Shown: in pieces, positions 53,021 through 61,888 of the stretch
How positions within the stretch are numbered: the stretch's first letter is position 1
Layout of the letters: every line of letters begins with the position of its first letter
DNA from: Puia sp.
GTDB taxonomy: Bacteria > Bacteroidota > Bacteroidia > Chitinophagales > Chitinophagaceae
Assembly (NCBI GenBank): GCA_031292515.1
Contig: JARLGZ010000076.1
Coordinates: forward strand, 1-64,000
Direction of reading: 5' to 3'
Length of the DNA: 64,000 bases
Made by a program: the position numbers and the translations under genes
The notes under the pieces: model-generated
Database searches by the model: none
Seen by the model: the letters and a program-made list of their open reading frames with translations, nothing else
What the model was told of the DNA's origin: nothing

Positions 53021-56000
53021 TTATAGAGTCAGTTTTACACCGGCGGAAAACACCCTCGATACGGGAAACTGGCCGCCATCGAAGCCCATGCCCCCTACCT
53101 CGGGATCCATGCCGCTGTATTTGGTGATGGTGATCAGGTTGTCCCCGCTGAGATATACGCGGAGGGTTGACCTCTTCAGGAACTGCGGGAAGTTGTAGCC
53201 GATGATCAGGCTCTTCAGCCGCAGATAGCTGCCGCTTTCCAGGTACCAGTCGGAGGCGGTCTGGAAGTTGTTATTCGCGTCGCTTGCGGAGATTTTAGGA
53301 ATATTCGATTTGGTGTTGGTGGGGGACCAGGCATCGAGGATCTTGTCCCAACGGTCATAGCCCTGTTCGGACCCGTTCAGCGTAGATTCTTTAAAGGCAT
53401 GGAATAATTTCACCCCGGCCACACCCTGCCAGAACATGGAGAGGTCGAAGCGTTTGTAGGCCAGGTTAACGGTGAAGCCATAGGTGAATTTCGGGAAGGC
53501 GCTGCCCATGTATTGCCTGTCATCGTCATTGATCTTGCCGTCCCCGCTCTTGTCCACAAATTTCAGGTCGCCGGCATGGGCATTGGGCTGTATCCGGTTG
53601 CCGTTCTTGTCGACATAGGCGGCGGCTTCCGCGTCGCTCTGGAAGATGCCTGCCGTCTTCACCAGCCAATAGGACAGATAGGGCTGGCCGACCGTGGAGC
53701 GATAGGGAGAGAGGGTCCCTCTCCAGGTGCTGCCATCGGGCCAGAAGGAGGCGGGGTTATTGTCTATATAGGCGACACGATTTTTCAGGGTGGCGAAGTT
53801 GCCGCCGACCTCATATCCCAGCTGCCCGATCTTGCCTTTCCAGGCAGCAGAGAATTCGAAACCCGTATTCCTGATCTTTCCCTGGTTGATTAACGGCGCT
53901 CCATACCCGAAAGTGTTGGGCCAGTTCGCTGCCTGCGTGGTGATCAGGTTATAGGTGAGCTTGTTGAAGTAGTCCAGGGTGACCGACAGCCGGTCATGCC
54001 ACAGATTCATATCGAGTCCCAGGTCCTTTTGCTCTGCCGTCTCCCAGGTCAGGTTCGGGTTGTTGTAGCTGCCCACATACAACGCTGTCGTCTGCGGGGC
54101 GCCGTTGCCCACCTGGTAGGTCTGGTCCTGGTTCAGCACGGGATAACCGTAGTTCACCGGTACGGAGCTGAGATTGCCGATGCGGCCCCAGCTGCCCCTG
54201 ACCTTCAGGAGGTTCAGCCCATCGATATGAAAAAATGGTTCGGAGCTGATTTTCCAGGCCGCGGTCACGCCGGGGACGCCGATGGTGCGATGGCCGGGAG
54301 CGAGCCTGCCCGCGTTGTCATAGCGATAGCTGCCCGTGAGGAAGTAGCGGTCGGCCCAGCTATAGGTGACCCTGCCAACATACGAGAGGTTCCTGTCCGT
54401 CCAGTCCCAGTCGGATGAGGCGACATACAGGCTGCTGACATTGTCGGGCGTGATGCTGGCGGCGTTGACAAAGAACTGCGCCCAGCTGGCCTCGTTGGCA
54501 AAAGATTTGGCGGAAGCGCTGTAGCCTTTGCCTTCGTTCTCCTGCGCGGTGGTCGAGACCATGGCCCCGATGCTGTGTCTGCCGAAGTTGCGGCCGTAGT
54601 TGAGGGTATTCTCCCAGATCCAGTTATAGGTCTTGTTGGTTGAATACGACAATTGGTTCATATTATTGGGCTTACCCGGTTCCGTGCGCTTTGGCTGGAA
54701 GTTCTTATACAGAGACTGTCCCTGGTTATAAGAGAACCTGGAGGTAAAAGACAGGCCCCTGACATAGTCTGAAATCTTCAGCTCCGATACCGACAGTACA
54801 TTCAGTGATTTATTGTAGGGTTGGTTGCGCAGCAAAGTAGCCACCGGGTTTACGGCGTCCCCGAAGATCCCCAGGTAGGGAGAGTTGCGGGGACCCACGC
54901 CGCCAAAGGTTCCGTCAGGATAGTAGACGGTGGCCGAACGGGGCATATAAATGGCGGACAGGATCGTGCCATCGTAGCCGCTTTCCGTGCTGGTCCCCCT
55001 GTTGTCATTATTATTCAGGAACATCTCCTGTCTGAATTTTATATGCGGGTCGAACTGGTAAGATGCGTTGAAACGCGCGGAGATATTCTTCGCATAGGTA
55101 TTCAGGAGGGTGCCTTCGTTCTCTTCATACCGGCCCTCGAAGAGGGTGGAGAATTTGTCCGTGCCGGCGTTGATGGCGATATTGTGCCGTTGGATCAGCC
55201 CGGTCCTGAATATCGAGTGGATCCAGTCCGTGCGGGTCACCTGTGCGTCGGGGTTCAGGGAAGCATTCCATCCGTCGAGCGGTTGCAGGCCCGCGTTGGC
55301 ATAGGCCAGGTTGGCGACTTTGGCTTCGTCGGCGGCATTCAGCGACTGCGGCAGTTTCCAGGCAGTCTTGGCGCCGGCAAAAGCGGTATATTCTATGCCG
55401 GGCTGGCCTTGTGAAGACTGACGGGTGGTGATCAGCACGACGCCGGCGGCCCCGGAGAAAGCGCCGTACACAGAGGCGGAGGCGGCATCCTTTAAGATGG
55501 TAATGGACACCACGTCGGCAGGGTTGTAGGGCGCCCCGGGGACGCCGTCCACTACGTACAGGGGAACGTCTCCGTTCCGGGAGCCCACTCCCCGGATGTA
55601 TAGGGTCGGTCCCTGATCGGGATGACCTCCATTGCTGACGATCGTGACACCCGGCACTTTGCCCTGTATCATGCTCAATACATCCACGACCGGTCTCTCT
55701 TTTATTTGTTTCATATCCGGCACTTCGGAAACAGCTGCGGAGAGGTCCTTCTTGCGCATGCTGCCATACCCGATGACGACCACTTTGTCCAGGCTGCTGT
55801 TGATGGGTTTGAGCGTGATGCTGAGGGAAATGCGTCCGTTCTCCTTGACCTCGTAACCCGTCAGGGTATCGGAGGCGTATCCTACATAGCTGACGATGAA
55901 CCGGTATCCGCCGCCGACGGGCAGATTGCTGAAGCTGAAAATACCCTTGCTGTTGGTGGAGACCATCTGGCTAAACCCATTGCCTTCGTTTTGCAGGCTG

Positions 56001-56137
56001 ACGGCCGCGCCCTGCAGGCCTTCTCCCTCTTCATTCCTGATGATGCCCGTCGCCACGTGGGATCCGGCCTGGGCGGCCACCCGGAGGGAACAGACGGTCC
56101 ATGAAAGTAATAACAGTCCAGTTAGCATTTTTTTCAT
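53021..56137 (-). CDS. SusC/RagA-type TonB-dependent transporter (pair 2)
   Basis: I choose the start at 56137 (MKKMLTGLLLLSWTV), which gives a signal peptide ending VAAQ; the open frame extends 54 codons further without homology. The 1038 residues hold a carboxypeptidase-regulatory-like domain (GIIRNEEGEGLQGAAVSLQNEG), a plug with DKVVVIGYGSMRKKDLSAAVSEV and TLYIRGVGSRNGDVPLYVVDGVPG, the SusC motif LKDAASASVYGAFSGAAGVV, and a barrel that ends VSRVFSAGVKLTL. It pairs with SusD 2. It is the third gene of the sigma-FecR-SusC-SusD unit and so under ECF sigma control. Confidence 0.94.
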   Translation of the reverse strand: MKKMLTGLLLLSWTVCSLRVAAQAGSHVATGIIRNEEGEGLQGAAVSLQNEGNGFSQMVSTNSKGIFSFSNLPVGGGYRFIVSYVGYASDTLTGYEVKENGRISLSITLKPINSSLDKVVVIGYGSMRKKDLSAAVSEVPDMKQIKERPVVDVLSMIQGKVPGVTIVSNGGHPDQGPTLYIRGVGSRNGDVPLYVVDGVPGAPYNPADVVSITILKDAASASVYGAFSGAAGVVLITTRQSSQGQPGIEYTAFAGAKTAWKLPQSLNAADEAKVANLAYANAGLQPLDGWNASLNPDAQVTRTDWIHSIFRTGLIQRHNIAINAGTDKFSTLFEGRYEENEGTLLNTYAKNISARFNASYQFDPHIKFRQEMFLNNNDNRGTSTESGYDGTILSAIYMPRSATVYYPDGTFGGVGPRNSPYLGIFGDAVNPVATLLRNQPYNKSLNVLSVSELKISDYVRGLSFTSRFSYNQGQSLYKNFQPKRTEPGKPNNMNQLSYSTNKTYNWIWENTLNYGRNFGRHSIGAMVSTTAQENEGKGYSASAKSFANEASWAQFFVNAASITPDNVSSLYVASSDWDWTDRNLSYVGRVTYSWADRYFLTGSYRYDNAGRLAPGHRTIGVPGVTAAWKISSEPFFHIDGLNLLKVRGSWGRIGNLSSVPVNYGYPVLNQDQTYQVGNGAPQTTALYVGSYNNPNLTWETAEQKDLGLDMNLWHDRLSVTLDYFNKLTYNLITTQAANWPNTFGYGAPLINQGKIRNTGFEFSAAWKGKIGQLGYEVGGNFATLKNRVAYIDNNPASFWPDGSTWRGTLSPYRSTVGQPYLSYWLVKTAGIFQSDAEAAAYVDKNGNRIQPNAHAGDLKFVDKSGDGKINDDDRQYMGSAFPKFTYGFTVNLAYKRFDLSMFWQGVAGVKLFHAFKESTLNGSEQGYDRWDKILDAWSPTNTKSNIPKISASDANNNFQTASDWYLESGSYLRLKSLIIGYNFPQFLKRSTLRVYLSGDNLITITKYSGMDPEVGGMGFDGGQFPVSRVFSAGVKLTL

Positions 56138-56232
56138 AAGCCTTAATTTTGTTTCATTTTTAAGTTTGGATAATAGGAGGCCCTTCGCAGAGCCTGCCCG
56201 CGTTTTGTGGTGTTGATCAATATGTGTTCTGC

Positions 56233-57399
56233 TTATTTCTCCCGGATAGAAAAGTGGTTGGCTTTTTGTTTTATAAGTGTCAACCCGTTCAGGTCGCACA
56301 AGGTGCCCAGGAAAGACTCGAGGGTCTCCTTGTCATGGTTGAATACGCCGGTGAAATCCATGTTCTTCATGCCGGCGGTGTCATAGGAAATAGTCACTTT
56401 GTATTCCTTCCCGAGTAACGATAAAACATCTGGTAATGGCTGCCTGGTAAACTCCAGCAGTTTCGAATGCGTGGCTGCCGTATCAGTCATCCTGCTCGCC
56501 GGTTCCGCCGCCCGGACCTGTGCGGAGAAATTCTCTTTGTTGAGCACCAGCTCCTGACCGGGCAGCAGGTATACGTCCCTGAATGCCGCCGTTGTCGCGC
56601 CGTTCAGGGCGTTTGGGTCTTTTTCCTGTTCTTTTTTTACTACGACCCGTCCGCTGAACAGGTGGACAATCGCAAACCGTCTGCCTTTGTCATCGACACT
56701 GAACACAGTACCCAAAGCCGTCGTCGCAATTCCGTTGGAGTGGACTGTAAAAGGCCGGGTGGGATCCTTTTTGACGGTAAACAGCCCTTCACCTTGCAGC
56801 AGAAAGTCTCTTCTATGATTGCCAAAAGGCTGGTAACAGGACACCTCGCTATGAGCAGCCAGTTTTACGGTGCTTCCATCCGGCAGAGAGTAAATCCGGG
56901 CCCGGGAAGAAGTATTACTGATCGTCCGACGGGTACTATGCGGCGGTTCCCCGGCGGCGGTCGCCTGCGTATATTCAATGCCCGGCAGGGGCCTTTTAGG
57001 GCGACCTGTCTCCATCCAGTAGAAAATGGCAACTCCTGCCGCTACCAGGACTGCTGCGGCGGACGCTATCCGGGCCAAGCGCCATTTTCCCAGGTCTATC
57101 ACGCGGCTGCCTTTTTCGGTCTGCTGTGAGGTGTCCGCCTGCATCCCGCCGATTTCTTCTCCCTGCCCCACTCCGCTGATCTTTCCTATCCTGTCTTCTA
57201 TGGCGGCAAGCATTTTTTGCGCGGGTGTGGTCTGCCCTGTATCTGCCGCATCGGGATTGAAATCTCCCCAGCTTTTCTCGGTGAGGTATTGAGCCAGTTT
57301 GTCCGGATGATTCCGGAAAAAACCGGCGACCAGCCCCTTTTCTTCTTCGGTGGCGTCGCCGTTGAGAAACCGCTCAATCATTGAATCTGAGATGCGCAT
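56233..57399 (-). CDS. FecR-family anti-sigma factor
   Basis: A 388-residue protein with a cytoplasmic anti-sigma head (about 1-100), one membrane helix (about 113-130, IASAAAVLVAAGVAIFYW), a FecR domain (about 160-260, SLPDGSTVKLAAHSEVSCYQPFGNHRRDFLLQGEGLFTVKKDP, FTVHSNGIATTALGTVFSVD), and a C-terminal DUF4974-type domain (about 310-388, TRQPLPDVLSLLGKEYKVTI). It senses the SusC plug and controls the sigma factor encoded 108 bases upstream. The gene order sigma, FecR, SusC, SusD is classical. Confidence 0.94.
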   Translation of the reverse strand: MRISDSMIERFLNGDATEEEKGLVAGFFRNHPDKLAQYLTEKSWGDFNPDAADTGQTTPAQKMLAAIEDRIGKISGVGQGEEIGGMQADTSQQTEKGSRVIDLGKWRLARIASAAAVLVAAGVAIFYWMETGRPKRPLPGIEYTQATAAGEPPHSTRRTISNTSSRARIYSLPDGSTVKLAAHSEVSCYQPFGNHRRDFLLQGEGLFTVKKDPTRPFTVHSNGIATTALGTVFSVDDKGRRFAIVHLFSGRVVVKKEQEKDPNALNGATTAAFRDVYLLPGQELVLNKENFSAQVRAAEPASRMTDTAATHSKLLEFTRQPLPDVLSLLGKEYKVTISYDTAGMKNMDFTGVFNHDKETLESFLGTLCDLNGLTLIKQKANHFSIREK

Positions 57400-57507
57400 A
57401 TATCGTATTCGTTTGAAAATGGAAGATCCCTGAGTCTCCGGGAAAATTTTTCTTAAAAAAGGGAAAGGTTGAAGGGCCCACCCGACAGATCCTTCGAACA
57501 GAGGTGT

Positions 57508-58068
57508 TTAGAAAAAAACGGAAAGGCTTTTCCGGAGATATTTGAGGGCTTTGGAAATATGTGTCTCGATCGTTTTGGGGGAGATGGAAAGCTGTGCGCT
57601 GATTTCTTTGTGCGAAAGATCGTTGAAACGACTGAGTGTGAAGACCTCCCTGCATTGAGCGGGCAGCTCATTGATGGCGGACAGCACGTTGCGCAGTTCT
57701 TCTTTGTAAATAGTCCTTTCCTCCAGGGGAGACGGCGAGACAAAAACGTCTGAAAGCGCCTGTGTGTCGCGGATCTTCTCTTTCCGGAGCAAATCGATCA
57801 GCGTGCTTTTGGCAATCCTGAACAACTGGGTGGAGATGCTGTATTGTTCGGACAGACCTTCTCTTTTTTCCCACAATTTTATGAACGAGAGCTGGACGGT
57901 CTCCTCGGCGTAGTAGGCGGATTGAGTATACTTATAGATATACCGGTAAAGTTTTTGGTGGTGTTCCTCATAAACTTTATAGTAAACCTGGCGGTCACCC
58001 TCCCTGATTTGCTTTATTTGTTTGTTTTCCACTGGTAGCTTATAGCAGTTAGACAAAGGTCTGGTCAA
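57508..58068 (-). CDS. ECF RNA polymerase sigma factor
   Basis: A 186-residue sigma-70 of the ECF group found with FecR in Bacteroidetes. Region 2: DRQVYYKVYEEHHQKLYRYIYKYTQSAYYAEETVQLSFIKLWEKRE. Region 4: INELPAQCREVFTLSRFNDLSHKEISAQLSISPKTIETHISKALKYLRK, with the helix-turn-helix at its end. It should direct the FecR-SusC-SusD operon downstream. The first about 12 residues are atypical, so the true start may lie slightly inside (VENKQIKQIREGD has no Met). Confidence 0.93.
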   Translation of the reverse strand: MTRPLSNCYKLPVENKQIKQIREGDRQVYYKVYEEHHQKLYRYIYKYTQSAYYAEETVQLSFIKLWEKREGLSEQYSISTQLFRIAKSTLIDLLRKEKIRDTQALSDVFVSPSPLEERTIYKEELRNVLSAINELPAQCREVFTLSRFNDLSHKEISAQLSISPKTIETHISKALKYLRKSLSVFF

Positions 58069-58142
58069 AAATCCAATGCGAAAATTTAAGAAGATTATCT
58101 TACTATTAAAACTTTTTTTTAAGCCGCCGGGGAGGGGGATAG

Positions 58143-58192
58143 TGAGTGGTGAGTAGTGAGTGGTGAGTAGTCAGTAGTCAGTAGTGAGTGGG
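58143..58192. repeat. GTGAGTGGTGAGTAG intergenic tandem repeat
   Basis: Copies of GTGAGTGGTGAGTAGTGAG and of TCAGTAG follow each other for about 50 bases. Same family as the arrays at 3870, 44628 and 47872, but here no gene ends next to it; the sigma factor start is 75 bases away. Confidence 0.85.
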
Positions 58193-58235
58193 ATGAAGAC
58201 ATTGAGTAGAGAGCAGTAAGGGGTGAGCAGTGAGT

Positions 58236-58296
58236 GGGTTGGTGAGACAGCGGGTTGGTGAGACAGCGGGTTGGTGAGAGAGCGGGCTGGTGAGGG
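58236..58296. repeat. 16-bp tandem repeat, 3.5 copies
   Basis: GGGTTGGTGAGACAGC occurs at 58236 and 58252 (identical), at 58268 with one change, and partly at 58284. A short minisatellite of the kind that varies in copy number between strains. Confidence 0.85.
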
Positions 58297-58674
58297 CGAA
58301 GTCAGTGAGTGGATCAGGGGGGCGGGATCAGGAGGGGTGATTGCGGAGAGTTTGTGAGCGAAAGAACAGCCTAGAGGAGTGAGGGAATGACCTGGCAGAG
58401 CCAGGCCTCACCAGGAAGATGTGTATGTGAGAATTGCATAACCAATTGCATAACCGGTGATGCATTTTTAAAAAGAGGAATTGGAGGTTGTGGGGTCGGA
58501 TGGGTGAAGTATGGGATCAGCAGGGTGACAAGTGGATCAACGCGACCGCAGGCGGAATCAGCACAACCGCCACTTGTCGGCAAACGACGAGATGTGCAAA
58601 AGTTTATAGCCGGACGAGCCCGTGGTTGCAAAACAGAAAATCCTAACTTGCCCGCCTAACCGAGGAGGGTCTCC

Positions 58675-60207
58675 ATGCTGGTCAAAACGTTTGGAAGCGC
58701 CATATACGGGGTCGAAGCGACCACCATCACCGTGGAAGTCAGTGTCACGAACGGCTTGCATACATTCGTCGTGGGTCTGCCCGGCGATGCAGTCAAAGAG
58801 AGCATGCGGCGTGTGGAAAGCGCCATCAAGTCCAACGGCTATTATATGCCACGCACGAAAGTGGTCGTAAACCTGGCGCCTGCGGACCTCCGCAAGACCG
58901 GGTCGGCTTTTGACCTGCCGATAGCCCTGGGCATATTGGGCGCTACCGAACAGATCGCCTTTCCCGCGCTGCTTAAAGAGTTTATGATGATGGGGGAACT
59001 CGGTCTCGACGGCCTGCTTCAACCGCTGCGGGGAGCGTTGCCCATCGCCATCCAGGCCCGCAGAGAAAAATTCAGGGGGCTTTTCGTCCCCGGGCAAAAT
59101 GCCTGTGAAGCGGCTGTCGTGGAATCCCTCAAGGTATATGGCATCGGGCATCTCAACGAGGTGGTCTCTTTCTTCAATGGAGAAAGTGTGCCGGAACCCG
59201 TGCGGGCGCCTGTGCGCGATGCGGGCGATGATCCTGCCGGGCCCGACTTCAGCGAGGTCCGGGGACAAGGCAATCTGAAAAGGGCGCTGGAGGTAGCGGC
59301 AGCAGGCGGTCATAATATCCTGTTAATCGGTCCGCCAGGCGCCGGCAAGACCATGATCGCCAAAAGGATGCCGTCGATCCTACCCCCGCTCAGTCTGCGG
59401 GAAGCGCTCGAAACGACACGTATCCACAGTGTGGCGGGCAAGCTGCCGGAACAGGCCACGCTCATCACCCGGCGCCCTTTTCGTTCCCCGCATCATACTA
59501 TTTCCCAGGCGGCGCTTGCCGGCGGGGGCGCCAACCCTCAACCGGGGGAAATCTCGCTGGCCCATAACGGCGTACTCTTTCTCGACGAATTGCCGGAATT
59601 CAACCGGGGCGTACTGGAAGTGATGAGGCAGCCGATGGAAGAACGAAGGGTGACGATCAGCCGGGCGAAAATAGTCGTCGATTTTCCTGCCGCGTTTATG
59701 CTGTTGGCAGCCATGAATCCCTGCCCCTGTGGCTATTATAACCACCCTGAACGGGAGTGTACTTGTCCTCCGGGGGCTGTCCGGAAATATCTTCAAAGGA
59801 TTTCCGGGCCTCTGCTGGACAGAATCGATCTGCATATCGAGGTCGTGCCCACGCAGTTTACGGTTCTGTCAGACGACCGCCCCGGCCTTTCTTCTTCCGC
59901 TATCCGGGAACGCGTTATCCGCGCCAGGGAGATCCAGGAAACACGATACAAGGACTGTGCGGGGATCCATTGCAACGCGCAGATGAATAGTCAATGGATG
60001 GAAGAGGTATGCCGTATAGGACCAGCAGGGCAACAACTCCTGCGGGTAGCCATGCAGAGGCTCAAATTATCGGCCAGGGCATACGACCGGATCCTGAAAG
60101 TTGGAAGGACCCTCGCGGACCTGGCGGGCGGCGGGGCCATAGAACCCGAACATCTCGCCGAGGCGATTCAATACCGGAGCCTGGACCGGGAAAATTGGGG
60201 GGTCTGA
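58675..60207 (+). CDS. YifB/ComM-like Mg-chelatase-type AAA ATPase
   Basis: A 510-residue protein of the YifB/ComM family: an N-terminal Lon-S5-like domain (about 1-170, VEVSVTNGLHTFVVGLPGDAVKES, RKTGSAFDLPIALGIL), the AAA module with Walker A GPPGAGKT (219-226), Walker B GVLFLDELPEF, and a C-terminal Mg-chelatase lid with the zinc-like cluster NPCPCGYYNHPERECTCPP. The ComM protein of naturally competent bacteria is a helicase for branch migration in transformation. A clear Shine-Dalgarno site AGGAGG (58663-58668) precedes the ATG. It is a single gene. Confidence 0.94.
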   Translation: MLVKTFGSAIYGVEATTITVEVSVTNGLHTFVVGLPGDAVKESMRRVESAIKSNGYYMPRTKVVVNLAPADLRKTGSAFDLPIALGILGATEQIAFPALLKEFMMMGELGLDGLLQPLRGALPIAIQARREKFRGLFVPGQNACEAAVVESLKVYGIGHLNEVVSFFNGESVPEPVRAPVRDAGDDPAGPDFSEVRGQGNLKRALEVAAAGGHNILLIGPPGAGKTMIAKRMPSILPPLSLREALETTRIHSVAGKLPEQATLITRRPFRSPHHTISQAALAGGGANPQPGEISLAHNGVLFLDELPEFNRGVLEVMRQPMEERRVTISRAKIVVDFPAAFMLLAAMNPCPCGYYNHPERECTCPPGAVRKYLQRISGPLLDRIDLHIEVVPTQFTVLSDDRPGLSSSAIRERVIRAREIQETRYKDCAGIHCNAQMNSQWMEEVCRIGPAGQQLLRVAMQRLKLSARAYDRILKVGRTLADLAGGGAIEPEHLAEAIQYRSLDRENWGV

Positions 60208-60275
60208 AGCCGGAAAGAAACTGACGAAGTGCCGCCAGGTAAATTGATGAAGTGCTTGATGAAGTACCGCGGCGG

Positions 60276-61067
60276 TTAACGGACGATGCGCAACCGGCTT
60301 ACCCGCTCGGTACGGGTAAGGCCTAACAGGGAAAACATCTTGCCGGAGAAATAGCCCAGGGTCTGGATTCCCGTCCTGTAGATGATCCGGAGATCCAGCC
60401 AAAAACCGGCATTCCGGATATAGAAAGCATCCCATTGGTAACGCCGGAAGATGCTCTCAAAGTGCTGGGCGGGTCCGCGATACCCTTTTACCTGGGCAAG
60501 GCCGGTGATACCGGGGCGCATCAGGTGTCTGAATTCATAGGTCGCCACCATTGCGCTAAAAGTCGTACAATCCTTATGCATATGGGGTCGTGGTCCGACG
60601 ATACTCATATGACCGAGTAATACGTTTATAAACTGGGGTAATTCGTCCAGGTTTGATTTTCGGAGGAAATTGCCCACGCGGGTGATCCGTACGTCATTCT
60701 CCACGGCCTGCCTGGAATGCGCCTCCGCGTTCACATACATCGTCCGCAGTTTGAGACAGGGAAAAGAACGCCCCCTGTACCCGACCCTATGCTGGATAAA
60801 GAATACTCCTCCTTTTGAATCCAGCCTTATGATGATGGCCAGCAAAGGCATCAGCCAACTCAGGACGAGCAAAGTGATTAAAGAAGAGATGAGGACATCA
60901 AAACTTCTTTTCAATAAAAGATACCAGAAACGTTCTGTCTCGTTTTTCCGCAGGATTATCAAGTCCTTTCTGATCGTCGCGCTTCTTTCTACGAACAAAG
61001 CTTCTTTTACGGGTCCTACCATTGATCTTTCTTTTTTGGATTTCGTTATGAGGGCACCAGTCTGCAA
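60276..61067 (-). CDS. Sugar transferase for exopolysaccharide
   Basis: A 263-residue bacterial sugar transferase (PF02397-type). One membrane helix (about 60-80) is preceded by the family start LLLKRSFDVLISSLI. The catalytic part has GGVFFIQHRVGYRGRSFPCLKLRTM, RITRVGNFLRKSNLDELPQFINVLLGHMSIVGPRPH and LMRPGITGLAQVKGYRG. Such enzymes load the first sugar phosphate on undecaprenyl phosphate. The start at 61067 or Met16 (61022) are both possible. It begins the polysaccharide region that continues off the right end. Confidence 0.93.
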   Translation of the reverse strand: MQTGALITKSKKERSMVGPVKEALFVERSATIRKDLIILRKNETERFWYLLLKRSFDVLISSLITLLVLSWLMPLLAIIIRLDSKGGVFFIQHRVGYRGRSFPCLKLRTMYVNAEAHSRQAVENDVRITRVGNFLRKSNLDELPQFINVLLGHMSIVGPRPHMHKDCTTFSAMVATYEFRHLMRPGITGLAQVKGYRGPAQHFESIFRRYQWDAFYIRNAGFWLDLRIIYRTGIQTLGYFSGKMFSLLGLTRTERVSRLRIVR

Positions 61068-61888
61068 TCGCCTGACAAATTTTTAAGAGCATTCGCGCGT
61101 TTTAAAATCATAATCAATTGTTAAGAAGCAAATGCCCTGCTATAAAATGTTAAAATTCGTTTACAAATGTTAAAGAACTGTCATCAATCGCTCCCCTTTC
61201 CGGGCCCGATACCCAATCACCGGGGCTTTGTTGCCCGTTTTACCCTGCAACCGCCCGTTGTTCCCTTTTAGGAGCCGGACAGACGGTTCTATAGAATTGT
61301 AAAATAATCATGCCAAAGATTAGCACCCCGGGCAATGGAAGTCCCTGGACAGTAACTCATTGTGTTACATTGTCTTTACCAAATCAGTGCTTAACCTTGT
61401 TTGCATCAATCACCGGGCGGTGCTTCCGCCCCTCGCAACAGCCGGCCAATACCGGCAGGAATCGTTTTTATCTGAGAGTAGAATAGCTATGAACCCGGAT
61501 CCGCCTGAAAGTTTAAAGCGGGAAACCCAAACCACGCGTCTTAACTAATCGTTTACACTTACACGTTGCCTCCCTGGTCTTCCTGCAGGCGAAATCCTGA
61601 TTTGACAATCATTACAGCGTCAGCGTTGCATCGATCCATCTTTTTTTCCAGGACAAATTTTCACTATGCCTTTCTGATTTTACGAATGTCTAACTTATTT
61701 GGTCGCCATTTATTGCAAATGACCGTGACTTTTTGATAAGCCCAGTATTTTTTTTGATAAACGGTCTATCACGACCATCCTTATATTCATTTTCTTAACA
61801 ATAAGTTATTTCAAAAACCACCCCCGGAATCGCCCGAAGCGGCCCGGCGATGCTCCTGAATCGGTTCATGAATGCATCCGAAAGGGGC
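61068..61888. other. Long AT-rich intergenic region
   Basis: I see no supported gene in 821 bases. It holds a small hairpin GGGCGG/CCGCCC (61415-61431) and AT-rich sections near 61100-61170 and 61680-61810 where the promoter of the sugar transferase must lie (minus strand). It could be a regulatory leader of the polysaccharide locus. Confidence 0.5.

Larger units (their letters stand above)
58069..58674. other. Repeat-rich intergenic region
   Basis: About 600 bases without a gene between the divergent sigma factor and YifB-like genes. It holds the GTGAGTGGTGAGTAG array (58143-58192) and the 16-base tandem repeat (58236-58296). The rest has degenerate TGAGTGGGT-like words and no supported frame. 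Confidence 0.65.
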
